This document shows, piece by piece, positions 33,518 to 41,724 of a stretch of 64,000 bases of DNA. Position numbers and translations under genes: made by a program. Positions within the stretch are counted from its first letter, which is position 1. Each line of letters begins with the position of its first letter. Source of the DNA: CAMPKL01 sp963817465 (GTDB taxonomy: Bacteria > Acidobacteriota > Terriglobia > Bryobacterales > UBA6623); contig CAWFOP010000020.1 in assembly GCA_963817465.1 (NCBI GenBank), positions 434,001 to 498,000 of the forward strand, in the 5' to 3' direction. Below the pieces are notes generated by a model, which saw only the letters and a list, made by a program, of their open reading frames with translations, did no database searches and was not told the DNA's origin.

Positions 33518-34441
33518 ATGTCGCGACAAGCCTTCCTTTTCCCGGGTCAAGGTTCCCAATACGCCGGGATGGGCAAGGATCTCGTCGCCGCCTTCCCGTC
33601 TGCGAAAGACGTATTCGACGAAGCCGATGAGGTCCTGGGATTTTCCCTCTCCAAACTGTGCTTCGAAGGGCCCGAAGAAGAGCTCCAGCTCACAGAAAAC
33701 ACGCAGCCCGCCATTTTGGCCTGCTCGATCGCGACCCTAACCGTTTTGCGACAAAAGGGATACCGCGCCGATTTCGTCGCCGGTCACAGTCTCGGCGAAT
33801 ACTCGGCGCTGGTCGCGGCTGGGGCCTTCTCTTTTGCGGACGCAATTCGGCTGGTCCGCGACCGCGGCCGCTACATGCAGGAGGCCGTTCCCCCGGGTGA
33901 AGGAGCGATGGCCGCGATTCTCGGGCTCGACCAAGACTCGGTGGCGAAGGCCTGCGAGCAAGCGGCGCAAGGGGAAGTCGTCAGCCCCGCCAACCTGAAT
34001 TCCCCGAATCAGATCGTGATTGCAGGCCACACGAAAGCCGTCAAACGCGCGGTCGAGCTGACCGAAGACGCGGGCGCCTTCAAGGCGGTGATGCTGCCGG
34101 TCAGCGCCCCCTTCCACTGCGCGCTGATGGAACCGGCCCGCGAGCGGCTGGAACCGGCTCTGGATGCAATCAACTTCCAAAATCTGAATCCGGCGCTGGT
34201 CAACAACTATTCCGCCGAGGTCGTTTTTACCGGCGCGGCGGCGCGCCAGGGGCTCAAGAATCAGATCCCGAATCCCGTGCGCTGGGAGGCGTCGATTCGT
34301 AAACTAGCGGCCGAAGGGGTCGTCAGCTTCGTCGAGGTCGGCCCAGGCCGCGTGCTGACGGCTTTCTTGCGCGGCATTGATCGCTCTCTCAAAGGCGTCG
34401 CCGTGGGAAATGTTGCAAGTCTGGAGAAATTGAGTTCATGA
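33518..34441 (+). CDS. fabD: Malonyl-CoA:ACP transacylase
   Basis: A 307-residue enzyme with QGSQYAGMGKDL, the nucleophile motif GHSLGEYSAL, and the catalytic His in VSAPFHCALM. It transfers malonyl units from CoA to acyl carrier protein for fatty acid synthesis in the cytoplasm. Length and motifs are typical. The stop overlaps the fabG start by ATGA. Other fab genes are not in the window. Confidence 0.96.
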   Translation: MSRQAFLFPGQGSQYAGMGKDLVAAFPSAKDVFDEADEVLGFSLSKLCFEGPEEELQLTENTQPAILACSIATLTVLRQKGYRADFVAGHSLGEYSALVAAGAFSFADAIRLVRDRGRYMQEAVPPGEGAMAAILGLDQDSVAKACEQAAQGEVVSPANLNSPNQIVIAGHTKAVKRAVELTEDAGAFKAVMLPVSAPFHCALMEPARERLEPALDAINFQNLNPALVNNYSAEVVFTGAAARQGLKNQIPNPVRWEASIRKLAAEGVVSFVEVGPGRVLTAFLRGIDRSLKGVAVGNVASLEKLSS

Positions 34442-35172
34442 AGGGCCGAGTCGCTTTCATCACCGGAGCGAGTCAAGGGATAGGGAAAGAGTGCGCGCTG
34501 ACGCTTGCGGCGAGCGGAGCCAAGGTCGTGGTCGGCGCCCGCAACGTCGAGAAGTTGGAGTCTTTGGCCGAACAAGTTCGAGCCCAGGGCGGTGAAGCCC
34601 TAGCCGTCGCCCTCGACGTCGCCTCCGTGGAATCGGTCAAGCAAGCCTTCGTCGCGGCGGAAAAGGCGTTTGGCTCGGTGCAAATCCTGGTCAACAACGC
34701 GGGCATCACGCGTGACGGCTTGGCCATGCGCATGTCGGCTGAATCTTGGAATGAGGTTCTCGATACCAACCTGAACGGCGCGTTCCGCTGTATCCAAGCG
34801 GTGATGCGCGGGATGGCGAAAAACCGCTGGGGGCGCATCGTCAACATCTCCTCGGTTGTCGGTCAGGCCGGGAACCCGGGTCAGGCGAACTACGTTTCGT
34901 CAAAAGCCGGCTTGATCGGTCTGACCAAGTCGCTGGCGCTCGAGCTGGCCGGCCGCAACATCACCGTCAATGCGGTCGCGCCCGGCTTTATCGAAACGGC
35001 TATGACGGACGGTCTTTCCGACGACGCCAAGGCCAAGATTCTCGAGCGCATTCCGTTGGGTCGCATGGGCTCGGCGGCCGAAGTCGCCGCGGCCGTGCGA
35101 TTCCTCGCGGGAGACGACGCCGCCTACATTACGGGCCACACCTTGAGTGTCAACGGCGGAATGTACCTGTAA
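34438..35172 (+). CDS. fabG: 3-oxoacyl-[ACP] reductase
   Basis: A 244-residue short-chain dehydrogenase. It has TGASQGIGKE for the cofactor, NNAGIT, the catalytic Ser in NISSVVGQ and YVSSKAG with Tyr and Lys. It reduces beta-ketoacyl-ACP with NADPH during fatty acid elongation. It is translationally coupled to fabD. The C-terminus TGHTLSVNGGMYL is typical of FabG. Confidence 0.95.
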   Translation: MKGRVAFITGASQGIGKECALTLAASGAKVVVGARNVEKLESLAEQVRAQGGEALAVALDVASVESVKQAFVAAEKAFGSVQILVNNAGITRDGLAMRMSAESWNEVLDTNLNGAFRCIQAVMRGMAKNRWGRIVNISSVVGQAGNPGQANYVSSKAGLIGLTKSLALELAGRNITVNAVAPGFIETAMTDGLSDDAKAKILERIPLGRMGSAAEVAAAVRFLAGDDAAYITGHTLSVNGGMYL

Positions 35173-35237
35173 AACGGCTGATATACTGGGGTTCGGAAGG
35201 GGTTGAGACCGCTGATCCCGCAGCAAGGAGCCGACCG

Positions 35238-35741
35238 ATGACCGACCGCCCCGTGAGCGATCCGCAAGAGGCGAAATCCGAACCATCCTCCGCCGAACAG
35301 ACCCTCCCCGGGATGAAGACCTTCGTTCGCATTTGCGACTGGATTACGAACGATAAATTCGAACTGATCAACGCCACCGACCGGATCAACGAGATCGTGG
35401 CGAAAAGCGGCGTCAAGAACGGCATCGTCCATTTGCAGTCCCTGCACACAACTACCGCGCTGTTCATCAACGAATGGCAAGACGCTCTGCTCGAAGACTT
35501 CAGGACGCTGCTCGAGCAACTCGCGACGCGGGACACCGCTTGGCGTCACGACGATCCCGAGGTTTCCGACTGCGAGCGCAAGAACGCGGTCTCGCACCTT
35601 CGCGGCATGCTTCTGGGTCCGTCGGTCTCGCTCCAAGTGCGAAACGCGAAGGTCCTGCTGGGAACCTGGCAGAGCATCATCCTGGCGGAGCTCGACGGTC
35701 CTCGCAACCGTTCCGTCTCCGTTCAGGTCATGGGCGTCTAG
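35238..35741 (+). CDS. YjbQ family protein (UPF0047)
   Basis: A 167-residue protein. The conserved YjbQ segments are GIVHLQSLHTTTALFINEW, DCERKNAVSHLRGMLLG and LGTWQSIILAELDGPRNRSV. The family is often named secondary thiamine-phosphate synthase from in vivo suppression data, but its true role is uncertain. There is an N-terminal extension of about 25 polar residues. GCAAGGAG precedes the ATG. A possible -10 box TATACT lies at 35181-35186, so it may have its own promoter apart from fabDG. Confidence 0.88.
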   Translation: MTDRPVSDPQEAKSEPSSAEQTLPGMKTFVRICDWITNDKFELINATDRINEIVAKSGVKNGIVHLQSLHTTTALFINEWQDALLEDFRTLLEQLATRDTAWRHDDPEVSDCERKNAVSHLRGMLLGPSVSLQVRNAKVLLGTWQSIILAELDGPRNRSVSVQVMGV

Positions 35742-35768
35742 CCGTTCCGCCGGGTGCGTCCCTTGGAA

Positions 35769-36206
35769 ATGTCCAACTACTTTACGTTGCAGGAAGCCGA
35801 GGCCTTGTTGCCGCGGTTGGAAAGCTTGTTGCAGCAAGCCGTCGACGCTCGTCTCGAGCTCGAAGACTGGGAAACCGAATTGACCGAGATCGCGGCTCAG
35901 ATCACGATGAGCGGCGGCATGGAGATCGATCCCTTAAGGGTTTCTGAAGTGCGCTCGAAGCACAAGCGCGGGGCCGTGCACGTGGAGCGCCTTGTCGACG
36001 AAATCGAAGATACCGGTTGCGTGGTCAAGGATCTCGAGACGGGCTTGGTCGATTTCCCCGCGCGCATCGGCGATCAGGAAGTCTATCTGTGCTGGAAGCT
36101 CGGCGAGATGAGCATCGACCACTGGCACGGGGTCAACGAGGGCTTCTCGGGCCGCAAGCCCATCGGCAATGAATTCGGGCCGCGTTCGAGCTCCCGCCTG
36201 CAGTAG
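35769..36206 (+). CDS. DUF2203-like protein
   Basis: Started at ATG 35769 it is 145 residues, beginning MSNYFTLQEAEALLPRLESL, which is the usual opening of the DUF2203 family; GTG 35754 is an in-frame alternative. The N-terminal half is helical and the C-terminal part has VVKDLETGLVDFPARIGDQE, VYLCWKLGE and ISHW-like IDHWHGVNEGF. The cellular role is unknown. It lies 27 bases after the YjbQ gene and is probably co-transcribed. Confidence 0.75.
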   Translation: MSNYFTLQEAEALLPRLESLLQQAVDARLELEDWETELTEIAAQITMSGGMEIDPLRVSEVRSKHKRGAVHVERLVDEIEDTGCVVKDLETGLVDFPARIGDQEVYLCWKLGEMSIDHWHGVNEGFSGRKPIGNEFGPRSSSRLQ

Positions 36207-36216
36207 CGTAGCTTCG

Positions 36217-36621
36217 CTAGGAAGCGTCGACGACGAGCTCCATCACCTGTCCGAGCACCGGGTAATACTGCAGTTCGACCTTCGTGCCCTTGCTCAACTC
36301 TTCGAGCGACAGTTTCTTTTTGCCCAGCGTTTTCGCGGCCTTCTTGGAGACCTTGATCTGCTCGCGGCCCGACGGCTGCGAGAAGGTCAGCGTCAGCGCC
36401 TTTTCCTGTTTGTGAGGGGTGATCGAGACGGTGCGCTTCTCCGTATCGATGCCGCTGATGACGCCTTTGAGCTTGACGACATCGAGCACCCCTTCAGGCC
36501 GCTGGCCCAACTCCATGCCTTGTGCGTTGGTATTGTCGCCGGGGCGGGTCTTGCTGCTGGTCGTCTGACCTTGAGCGAGCAGCGGCACAGCGGTCAGGAT
36601 GAGTGCAAGGAGGATGCGCAT
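36217..36621 (-). CDS. Small secreted protein, unknown function
   Basis: A 134-residue protein. MRILLALILTAVPLLAQGQ is a signal peptide. The mature part is a small beta domain (VVKLKGVISGIDTEKRTVSI, then KGTKVELQYYPVLGQVMELV), reminiscent of short OB-like or DUF-type periplasmic domains, with a central basic segment KKAAKTLGKKKLSLEELSKG. I do not recognise the family. It lies 10 bases from the convergent DUF2203-like gene, and 38 bases downstream of the glycosyltransferase gene on the same strand. Confidence 0.65.
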   Translation of the reverse strand: MRILLALILTAVPLLAQGQTTSSKTRPGDNTNAQGMELGQRPEGVLDVVKLKGVISGIDTEKRTVSITPHKQEKALTLTFSQPSGREQIKVSKKAAKTLGKKKLSLEELSKGTKVELQYYPVLGQVMELVVDAS

Positions 36622-36659
36622 CGGTTCACTCTTGATTGTTACGGCCCGCTCGGGGCGAG

Positions 36660-37370
36660 TCAAGGGCGGCCCGGCTCCGCGCGGCCGCTCAAGCCTGCGT
36701 AGCGGGCGACCGTCCAGAGGATCTTGACGCCCGCCGCGAAGCTGCCCCAAAGGTTGCCTGAGATCTTGCTGCGCCCGGCGCGGCGGCGGCGATAAGACAC
36801 CGGGCGCTCGACGATCCGCAGGTGCGCCCGCAGCGCCTTCACCTGCATTTCGACCGTCCAGCCAAAATCGCGGTCGCGCATGCCGAGCAGCCCCAACGAT
36901 GAACGGCGGATCGCGCGAAACGGCCCCAGATCGGTATACCGCCGGCCGTAGATCAGCCGCACCAAGCCCACGGCGACCTGATTTCCAAAACGCTGGTGCG
37001 GGGACAATGCGCCCTCTTCGGCGTCGCCGAGAACCCGCGAACCGATGACCAGATCGGCTTGGTCGGCGAAGATCGGCTCGAGCAGCCGGGACGCCTCGCC
37101 GGGCACGTCGCTGCCGTCCGCGTCCATGAACACCACCGCCTCCGCGGCCCCAGACAGCGCGGCTATGCCTGCCAGGCACGCGGATCCATAGCCGCGCCGC
37201 CGTTCCGTGACGACCCTGGCGCCTGCCTCGGCCGCTACCTTGGCCGTCGCGTCGGTCGAACCGTTGTCGACCACGATGACCTCGTCGAACAGTCCCGCCG
37301 GCAAGCTTGCCAACACGTTGGGCAGAGCCGTCTCTTCATTGAGAGCCGGAATGATGAGGGAGACGGCCAT
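36660..37370 (-). CDS. Family 2 glycosyltransferase, polyprenyl/dolichol-phosphate sugar synthase-like
   Basis: A 236-residue GT2 enzyme with SLIIPALNEETALPNVLASL, EVIVVDNGSTDAT and the DxD motif VFMDADGSD. The C-terminal VSYRRRRAGRSKISGNL is typical of dolichol/undecaprenyl-phosphate mannosyl- or glucosyltransferases. It probably makes a lipid-linked sugar donor on the cytoplasmic face of the membrane. It has no long membrane segment. The substrate cannot be read from the sequence. Confidence 0.88.
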   Translation of the reverse strand: MAVSLIIPALNEETALPNVLASLPAGLFDEVIVVDNGSTDATAKVAAEAGARVVTERRRGYGSACLAGIAALSGAAEAVVFMDADGSDVPGEASRLLEPIFADQADLVIGSRVLGDAEEGALSPHQRFGNQVAVGLVRLIYGRRYTDLGPFRAIRRSSLGLLGMRDRDFGWTVEMQVKALRAHLRIVERPVSYRRRRAGRSKISGNLWGSFAAGVKILWTVARYAGLSGRAEPGRP

Positions 37371-37419
37371 CGCCGCTATCGAGCTTATCCCAAAGCAGGC
37401 CGGGTGAGATTAGGCGGCT

Positions 37420-38319
37420 CTACGCCGCCGGCTGTTCAGCGTATTTCACGATGAACGCGCGGGAAGCTTCGAGAATGCTCCAATTGGCGGGCCAGAACGC
37501 CAGATCGACCGTCCAATAGCGCACCGCGTCGAGCGTGGTCAGGCGGGGCATCAGGTCCAGCCAATCGATCCTTCCGGCGCCGAACGGCAGATGGATGCTG
37601 GTGATGTTCTGGTACAACGATCCGTCGCCGTCCGCCAGATGCAGCGAGCCGATGCGCGGCGCCAACAGCTCGAGCAACTCGGCCACGCCGCCCGGCAAGG
37701 TTTCTTTATTCCCGGCTTGTCGGGCGCCTTCCACGGCACAGGCGTAGGCGTGGCTCGTATCGAACTGCACAAAGAAATTCGGGTGAGGCACGCGCTCGAG
37801 CAGGGCCGCGATCTCCGACGGCTTGTTGAACAGAAAACAGGGCTCGAATTCCCAATGCAGGCGTACGCCCGCTTGCGCCGCCGCTTCGGCCGCTTCCAAG
37901 AAGACTTCCGATACGCGTCCGAGAGCCTCGTCGCGGTCGGATTCGCGGCGGTATTTGTCCGGCGCCGCCACGGTGTCGATGCGAATGTCGGCGACGCCCA
38001 GGTCCTGACACAGTTCGAGGTGGCGCGCGAAGCGCTCCATGTAGCGCTGCTTGTTCTCCGCTACGGACGGATCCCAGCCCGTTTGGTCGCAAAGATAGCC
38101 GGATCGCTCCAGCCCGAGGTCGTCGAGCAGCGCCTTGAGTTGGCTCCGCGACTCCTTCGACGGATACGCCTTCTGTGTGACATGCCCGCCGACGCCGCAG
38201 ATCTCGACAGCGTCGAACCCCGCCTCCTTGATGCGTCGCACGCTCTTCTCAAACGAGACGGCATGAGAAGCATAGGGCCCGAAGACGAAAGCCCAACTGC
38301 CGAACGAAGTTTTGACCAT
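37420..38319 (-). CDS. Sugar phosphate isomerase/epimerase (xylose isomerase-like TIM barrel)
   Basis: A 299-residue TIM-barrel protein started at ATG 38319, with an in-frame TTG directly before it. Metal-binding acidic residues appear in HWEFEPCFLF, FFVQFDTSHAYA and IGSLHLADGDGSL. This is the layout of AP-endonuclease-2/xylose isomerase-like enzymes, which isomerise or epimerise sugars and inositols. The substrate is unknown. It is separated by 49 bases from the glycosyltransferase gene on the same strand. Confidence 0.85.
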   Translation of the reverse strand: MVKTSFGSWAFVFGPYASHAVSFEKSVRRIKEAGFDAVEICGVGGHVTQKAYPSKESRSQLKALLDDLGLERSGYLCDQTGWDPSVAENKQRYMERFARHLELCQDLGVADIRIDTVAAPDKYRRESDRDEALGRVSEVFLEAAEAAAQAGVRLHWEFEPCFLFNKPSEIAALLERVPHPNFFVQFDTSHAYACAVEGARQAGNKETLPGGVAELLELLAPRIGSLHLADGDGSLYQNITSIHLPFGAGRIDWLDLMPRLTTLDAVRYWTVDLAFWPANWSILEASRAFIVKYAEQPAA

Positions 38320-38530
38320 CAATTTGATGCTGCCCGATTCGTAACTCTCAGCGCAATGAACTTACCGGCCCCGCTCCAGCTTTCGGTCGAGCCGACGACA
38401 GCGCCGCCTGGGACACACTGCACCGCCGGATCGCTGTCCATCCCTCCGGCGTCTGGCCGTCGAACAGCAACGCGTTCGATTGTATGACACGGATTCGAAT
38501 GCCAGGCGAATGCGCGGCCGACAATTTAGA

Positions 38531-38631
38531 GGGCTCCGGGTGAATCGCGGCACGCGGCAGAGGCCGTTATGGCTGCTTCCTTCCGGATCTGACCAGGTTG
38601 GCGGCGTGTCGCTGCACGACGCCCGGAGCCC
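38531..38631 (-). ncRNA. ffs: Signal recognition particle RNA, small bacterial type (4.5S)
   Basis: On the minus strand the ends GGGCTCCGGG/CCCGGAGCCC form the closing stem. Between them lies the conserved domain IV core CAGGTCAGATCCGGAAGGAA followed by GCAGCC. The length of about 101 bases matches the hairpin-type SRP RNA. It binds Ffh to target membrane proteins. The flanks (38320-38530 and 38632-38792) show no gene; I see no clear terminator. Confidence 0.93.
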
Positions 38632-38792
38632 ATGTTCCAGAGTAGCATTGCCGTCCCGCAGGCAACCGCGGTACCCGCGTACTATCGACCGACTACGGTA
38701 ATACTCCTAAAGTACGTTGGGGAGAAGACCTGTCTGTACCCGTCTGAATTGAAACCTTGTTTCCATTGTGCCCGGTTGCGCCCCAGGACAAA

Positions 38793-38810
38793 CTAGGGCA
38801 TAAACCCTAG
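38793..38810 (+). promoter_or_regulatory. Short hairpin just upstream of a ribosome-binding site
   Basis: CTAGGG and CCCTAG flank the loop CATAAA. The hairpin ends a few bases before GGAGG, which serves ATG 38829. It could modulate translation of that gene, but no supporting motif is seen. Confidence 0.3.
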
Positions 38811-38828
38811 CGGGTTGGAGGCCTGGCT

Positions 38829-39737
38829 ATGAAAAACGGCGCTGACAAGAATCTCAAAACCGACGCGAAGTCGTCCGGCGGAACCCTTTTCGAACGCAAG
38901 ATCCTGGGGAGCGGCAAGAGTCCGCTCGAGGAAGCCTTCGACGAGTTGGGCCGCTTTCTTCCGACCAGAGAGCAAGTCCGCGACGTCGCATTCGCCTCGC
39001 TCCGCAAACCCCTGTTCTGGAAGGCGTCCGGGGCGGTCGTCGCGCTGCTGACCCTTTGGACGTTCGGGCCTGACCTGGCCGGATGGGCCGGTGAAAAGGC
39101 CCATCAGGGAGGCGAAACCGTCGCGCACACGGCGGCCGCAGCCTGGAAGGAAGCGTCGCCCGTGGTGGCGAAGTTGCCGGGGAGCAGCCTGTTTTCCGAA
39201 CAGCGGGCCTCCTTCTACATCGCCGACGACTTCAAGCATCTACGGGTTCGCGCCATCTCCGAGAAAGGCGAGTCCGGCCTCACCCTGCACCCCGACACGC
39301 TGTCTCTCGAGGACTATCGCGTGGACTTCTTCGCCCGCCTGGACGGCCGGCCGGTGCGCTGGGTCGTGCGAGCCGCGGATTCCGACAACCACTACGACTT
39401 CGAACTGGCGAAGAAAGGCAAGAAGTACGAGCTGCGACGCCAAAAAGTCGTCGCCGGCGAAGTCGTCGATAAGGCCGACCCGGTCGAGGTGGAGGCGGAT
39501 CTTGTTCAAGACGGCTTCAACAAGATCACAGTGGTCTGCTACAGCAATACCGTAACGACTCTGCTCAACAGCCAGGGAGTCGATTATTTCGACCACCTCA
39601 ACCGTACGGACGGCGGAGTCGGCTTCTACGCGGAGAACGACGACGCGGCCGCGCGGTTCGGAGAAGTCATCGTGCGGGGCAACGAAGACGCCTGGGGCCG
39701 CTTTCTCTCCGAGGCGCGTCGCTTGGCCGCGCTGTAG
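38829..39737 (+). CDS. Membrane-anchored protein with a concanavalin-like C-terminal domain, unknown function
   Basis: A 302-residue protein. The first 55 residues are charged and cytoplasmic. One helix follows at about 65-85 (KASGAVVALLTLWTFGPDLA). The C-terminal domain (about 125-290) is beta-rich, with RASFYIADDFKHL, LSLEDYRVDFFARL, NHYDFELAKKGKKYEL and GGVGFYAENDDAAARFGEV. It resembles LamG/DUF1080-type sandwich domains that bind sugars. It starts at ATG 38829 after GGAGG. A terminator follows. The function is unknown. Confidence 0.7.
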   Translation: MKNGADKNLKTDAKSSGGTLFERKILGSGKSPLEEAFDELGRFLPTREQVRDVAFASLRKPLFWKASGAVVALLTLWTFGPDLAGWAGEKAHQGGETVAHTAAAAWKEASPVVAKLPGSSLFSEQRASFYIADDFKHLRVRAISEKGESGLTLHPDTLSLEDYRVDFFARLDGRPVRWVVRAADSDNHYDFELAKKGKKYELRRQKVVAGEVVDKADPVEVEADLVQDGFNKITVVCYSNTVTTLLNSQGVDYFDHLNRTDGGVGFYAENDDAAARFGEVIVRGNEDAWGRFLSEARRLAAL

Positions 39738-39782
39738 TTCGGCGCGTTTGTGGTTCCCAACCCGGTCGCCGGGCTATGCTGT

Positions 39783-39808
39783 GAGGGGCGCATTGTGCGC
39801 CCCTCTTC
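39783..39808 (+). terminator. Intrinsic terminator after the concanavalin-like gene
   Basis: GAGGGGCGCA (39783-39792) pairs perfectly with TGCGCCCCTC (39796-39805) around TTG, followed by TTCT. It ends 13 bases before the RraA start, so the RraA gene may need its own promoter or depends on read-through. Confidence 0.75.
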
Positions 39809-39820
39809 TGATTACGGCCT

Positions 39821-40549
39821 ATGGCGATCCCTCAGCTTTCCGAACACGACATCGAGCTTCTGCGGGAGTTTGACACCCCGACCGTCTGCAACGTGATCGA
39901 GCTCTTCCAGGTGCGCCCGCAGAACGCGGGCTACATGGACGGCCGCATCCGCTGCTGCTTCTCCGGCCTGCCCCCGATGGTCGGCTATGCGTCGACCGCG
40001 ACATTTCGCGCGGCCGCCGCGCCGCGGCAGGCCGGCGAGTACGGCTCTCTCGAAGACCAGGTCAAGCTGTTCGACGAAATTCCCGAACCGGCCGTCGTGG
40101 TGTTCCAGGATCTCGACGATCCCGCCGTCGCCGCGACGTTCGGCGAGGTGATGACGACGATCTACCATTCGTTCGGGGCGGCCGGCCTGATTACGAGCGG
40201 CGCGGCGCGCGATCTCGATCAGGTCCGGGCCTTCCAGTTCCCTTGCTTCTCAAATGGAGTGATCTGCTCACACGGGTATCCGCAGATTTTGGACCTGCAC
40301 GTGCCGGTGCAAGTCGGCGGCGTGTTGGTCTGTCCAGGCGATCTGCTGCATGGCGACGTCAACGGCGTGACGACGATTCCCCACGAGATTGCATCCGAAG
40401 CCGCGCACGCGTGTGAAGAGTTCGTGCAGACCGAAGAGGTCATCCTCGACTATTGCCGCGGCGGGAAGGTGACCCCGGAGGGCCTTGCAAAGGTCCGTAA
40501 AGAGCAGATTTCGCTCGTGCAAAAGCTGAAAGCTCGGATCAGGAAGTAG
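39821..40549 (+). CDS. RraA family protein (4-hydroxy-4-methyl-2-oxoglutarate aldolase-like)
   Basis: A 242-residue protein with TPTVCNVIELF, GYASTATFRAA, the substrate motif TSGAARDLDQVR with Arg and Asp, and VQVGGVLVCPGDLLHGDVNG. These are RraA/HMG-aldolase family signatures. Members cleave 2-oxo acids or inhibit RNase E; the motif set favours the aldolase-like type. No pathway neighbour fixes the substrate. Confidence 0.88.
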   Translation: MAIPQLSEHDIELLREFDTPTVCNVIELFQVRPQNAGYMDGRIRCCFSGLPPMVGYASTATFRAAAAPRQAGEYGSLEDQVKLFDEIPEPAVVVFQDLDDPAVAATFGEVMTTIYHSFGAAGLITSGAARDLDQVRAFQFPCFSNGVICSHGYPQILDLHVPVQVGGVLVCPGDLLHGDVNGVTTIPHEIASEAAHACEEFVQTEEVILDYCRGGKVTPEGLAKVRKEQISLVQKLKARIRK

Positions 40550-40570
40550 CGTTTGACAATGGGCCGGCCG

Positions 40571-40590
40571 CCGGGACCCTCGGGCCCCGG
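40571..40590. terminator. GC-rich hairpin between convergent genes
   Basis: CCGGG-CCC pairs with GGG-CCCGG around a short loop in the 51-base space between the RraA gene (+) and the minus-strand operon. No T-run is present on either strand. It probably marks the end of both transcripts. Confidence 0.45.
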
Positions 40591-40600
40591 ATGCGTCGCC

Positions 40601-41275
40601 CTAGTCCTTCTTCTTCTTGGAATCGTTGACGGTGTCGAGCGTTTCGCCCTTCTTGAGCAGGCTCGGGCGCTTCGACTCGAACTTCTCCTCGCCTTGCTGC
40701 ACGTCGTCCTTCTTCTTCTCTATTTCCTTGCGGCGAGCTTCGGTCATCGTGCGCTCGCGTGCGGCCTTCTCAGCCTCGTCGCTCTCGATGATTTCGTGCT
40801 TGCGCTCGCCTAGATCGGCCGAAGACGCCTCGATCGAATCGCCGGTGACCTCAATCGCGTCTTGGAGCACGAACTCGTAGCGCCACAGATCGTCTCCGGC
40901 GCGCTCCTCAATGGCATCGAGCCGGTCGTGAAAGCCGTTTTCGGCTTCGAGCAGCGCCGGCATCGTCTTGCTCAGATCCGCCTCTTTCAGCAGCGCGTCG
41001 TCCACGACCGTGTCGATCGCTTCGATGATGCGGCCGTACTGTTCGAGATTGTCATGAATCTTCGCGCCGTTGCCGGCCTCGTCTTTCGCCAACAGTTGAT
41101 CGATGAGCTCGAGACGCAACATCGCGAAGTGCAAATAGGCGGGGATGCGCTCGTTCGGGTCTTGAGCCTCGCGGATGATCTCGATCTCATGCTGCGTCAG
41201 GAAGTCTTTCATCACGGAGACTTCCTGCGCGAAGAGCGGGATGGTCAGGGCGGAAATGAGAAGTAACGCTTTCAT
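40601..41275 (-). CDS. Secreted helical, charged protein, unknown function
   Basis: A 224-residue protein started at ATG 41275 because GAGGTGA, overlapping the previous stop, lies just upstream; GTG 41284 is inside that site. MKALLLISALTIPLFAQ is a signal peptide. The mature protein is mostly helical and acidic, with a coiled-coil-like C-terminus ending in KKKKD. It contains no family I recognise. It is the last gene of a three-gene operon with another secreted helical protein and a TPR protein. Confidence 0.65.
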   Translation of the reverse strand: MKALLLISALTIPLFAQEVSVMKDFLTQHEIEIIREAQDPNERIPAYLHFAMLRLELIDQLLAKDEAGNGAKIHDNLEQYGRIIEAIDTVVDDALLKEADLSKTMPALLEAENGFHDRLDAIEERAGDDLWRYEFVLQDAIEVTGDSIEASSADLGERKHEIIESDEAEKAARERTMTEARRKEIEKKKDDVQQGEEKFESKRPSLLKKGETLDTVNDSKKKKD

Positions 41276-41280
41276 GATGC

Positions 41281-41724
41281 TCACCTCGACTTGGGCTGCA
41301 TGATGCCCATCAGCAGTTCGCGATTGATCTCCTCGATCCGTTCGATGGCCGGATCGAGATCGGGGCGATCGTCAAATTCCAGTTTTTCCTGGGCTTGTCC
41401 GAGGTCTTTGATTAGCTTACGAGTGGCGATTTCGGCGTGCTTGAAGTGCTTCGGTTTCTTGCGTGGGTGTTTGCCGGTTTCGTCCAGCGACGTCTTGGCC
41501 AACTCGACCGCGCGGACAATTTCGGCCGCTGCCGCTCGACCCTCTTCGCGGCGTCCTTCGGCGTAGGCTTTGACCATCGCATCCACGTGCGCCCGAGCGT
41601 ACTCCAGCGCCAGTCGAGACTGCTTTTCGAGATCCTGTTCGGCCTCGACCTCCGGCCATGTCGGAGCGGCGGCTGACAACATGACGGCAGACAGGATAAA
41701 CGCGAGCGCAACTACATACTTCAT
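41281..41724 (-). CDS. Small secreted helical protein, unknown function
   Basis: A 147-residue protein with signal peptide MKYVVALAFILSAVMLSAAA. The mature part is helical and charged, with KKPKHFKHAEIATRKLIKDL. It has the same flavour as the following gene, so the two may be paralogues or partners. The start overlaps the TPR stop by ATGA, which indicates translational coupling. Confidence 0.65.
   Translation of the reverse strand: MKYVVALAFILSAVMLSAAAPTWPEVEAEQDLEKQSRLALEYARAHVDAMVKAYAEGRREEGRAAAAEIVRAVELAKTSLDETGKHPRKKPKHFKHAEIATRKLIKDLGQAQEKLEFDDRPDLDPAIERIEEINRELLMGIMQPKSR

Noticed and set aside
38323..38530. Possible small RNA or gene downstream of ffs
   Set aside because: No conserved RNA motif, no reading frame with a ribosome site and no terminator.
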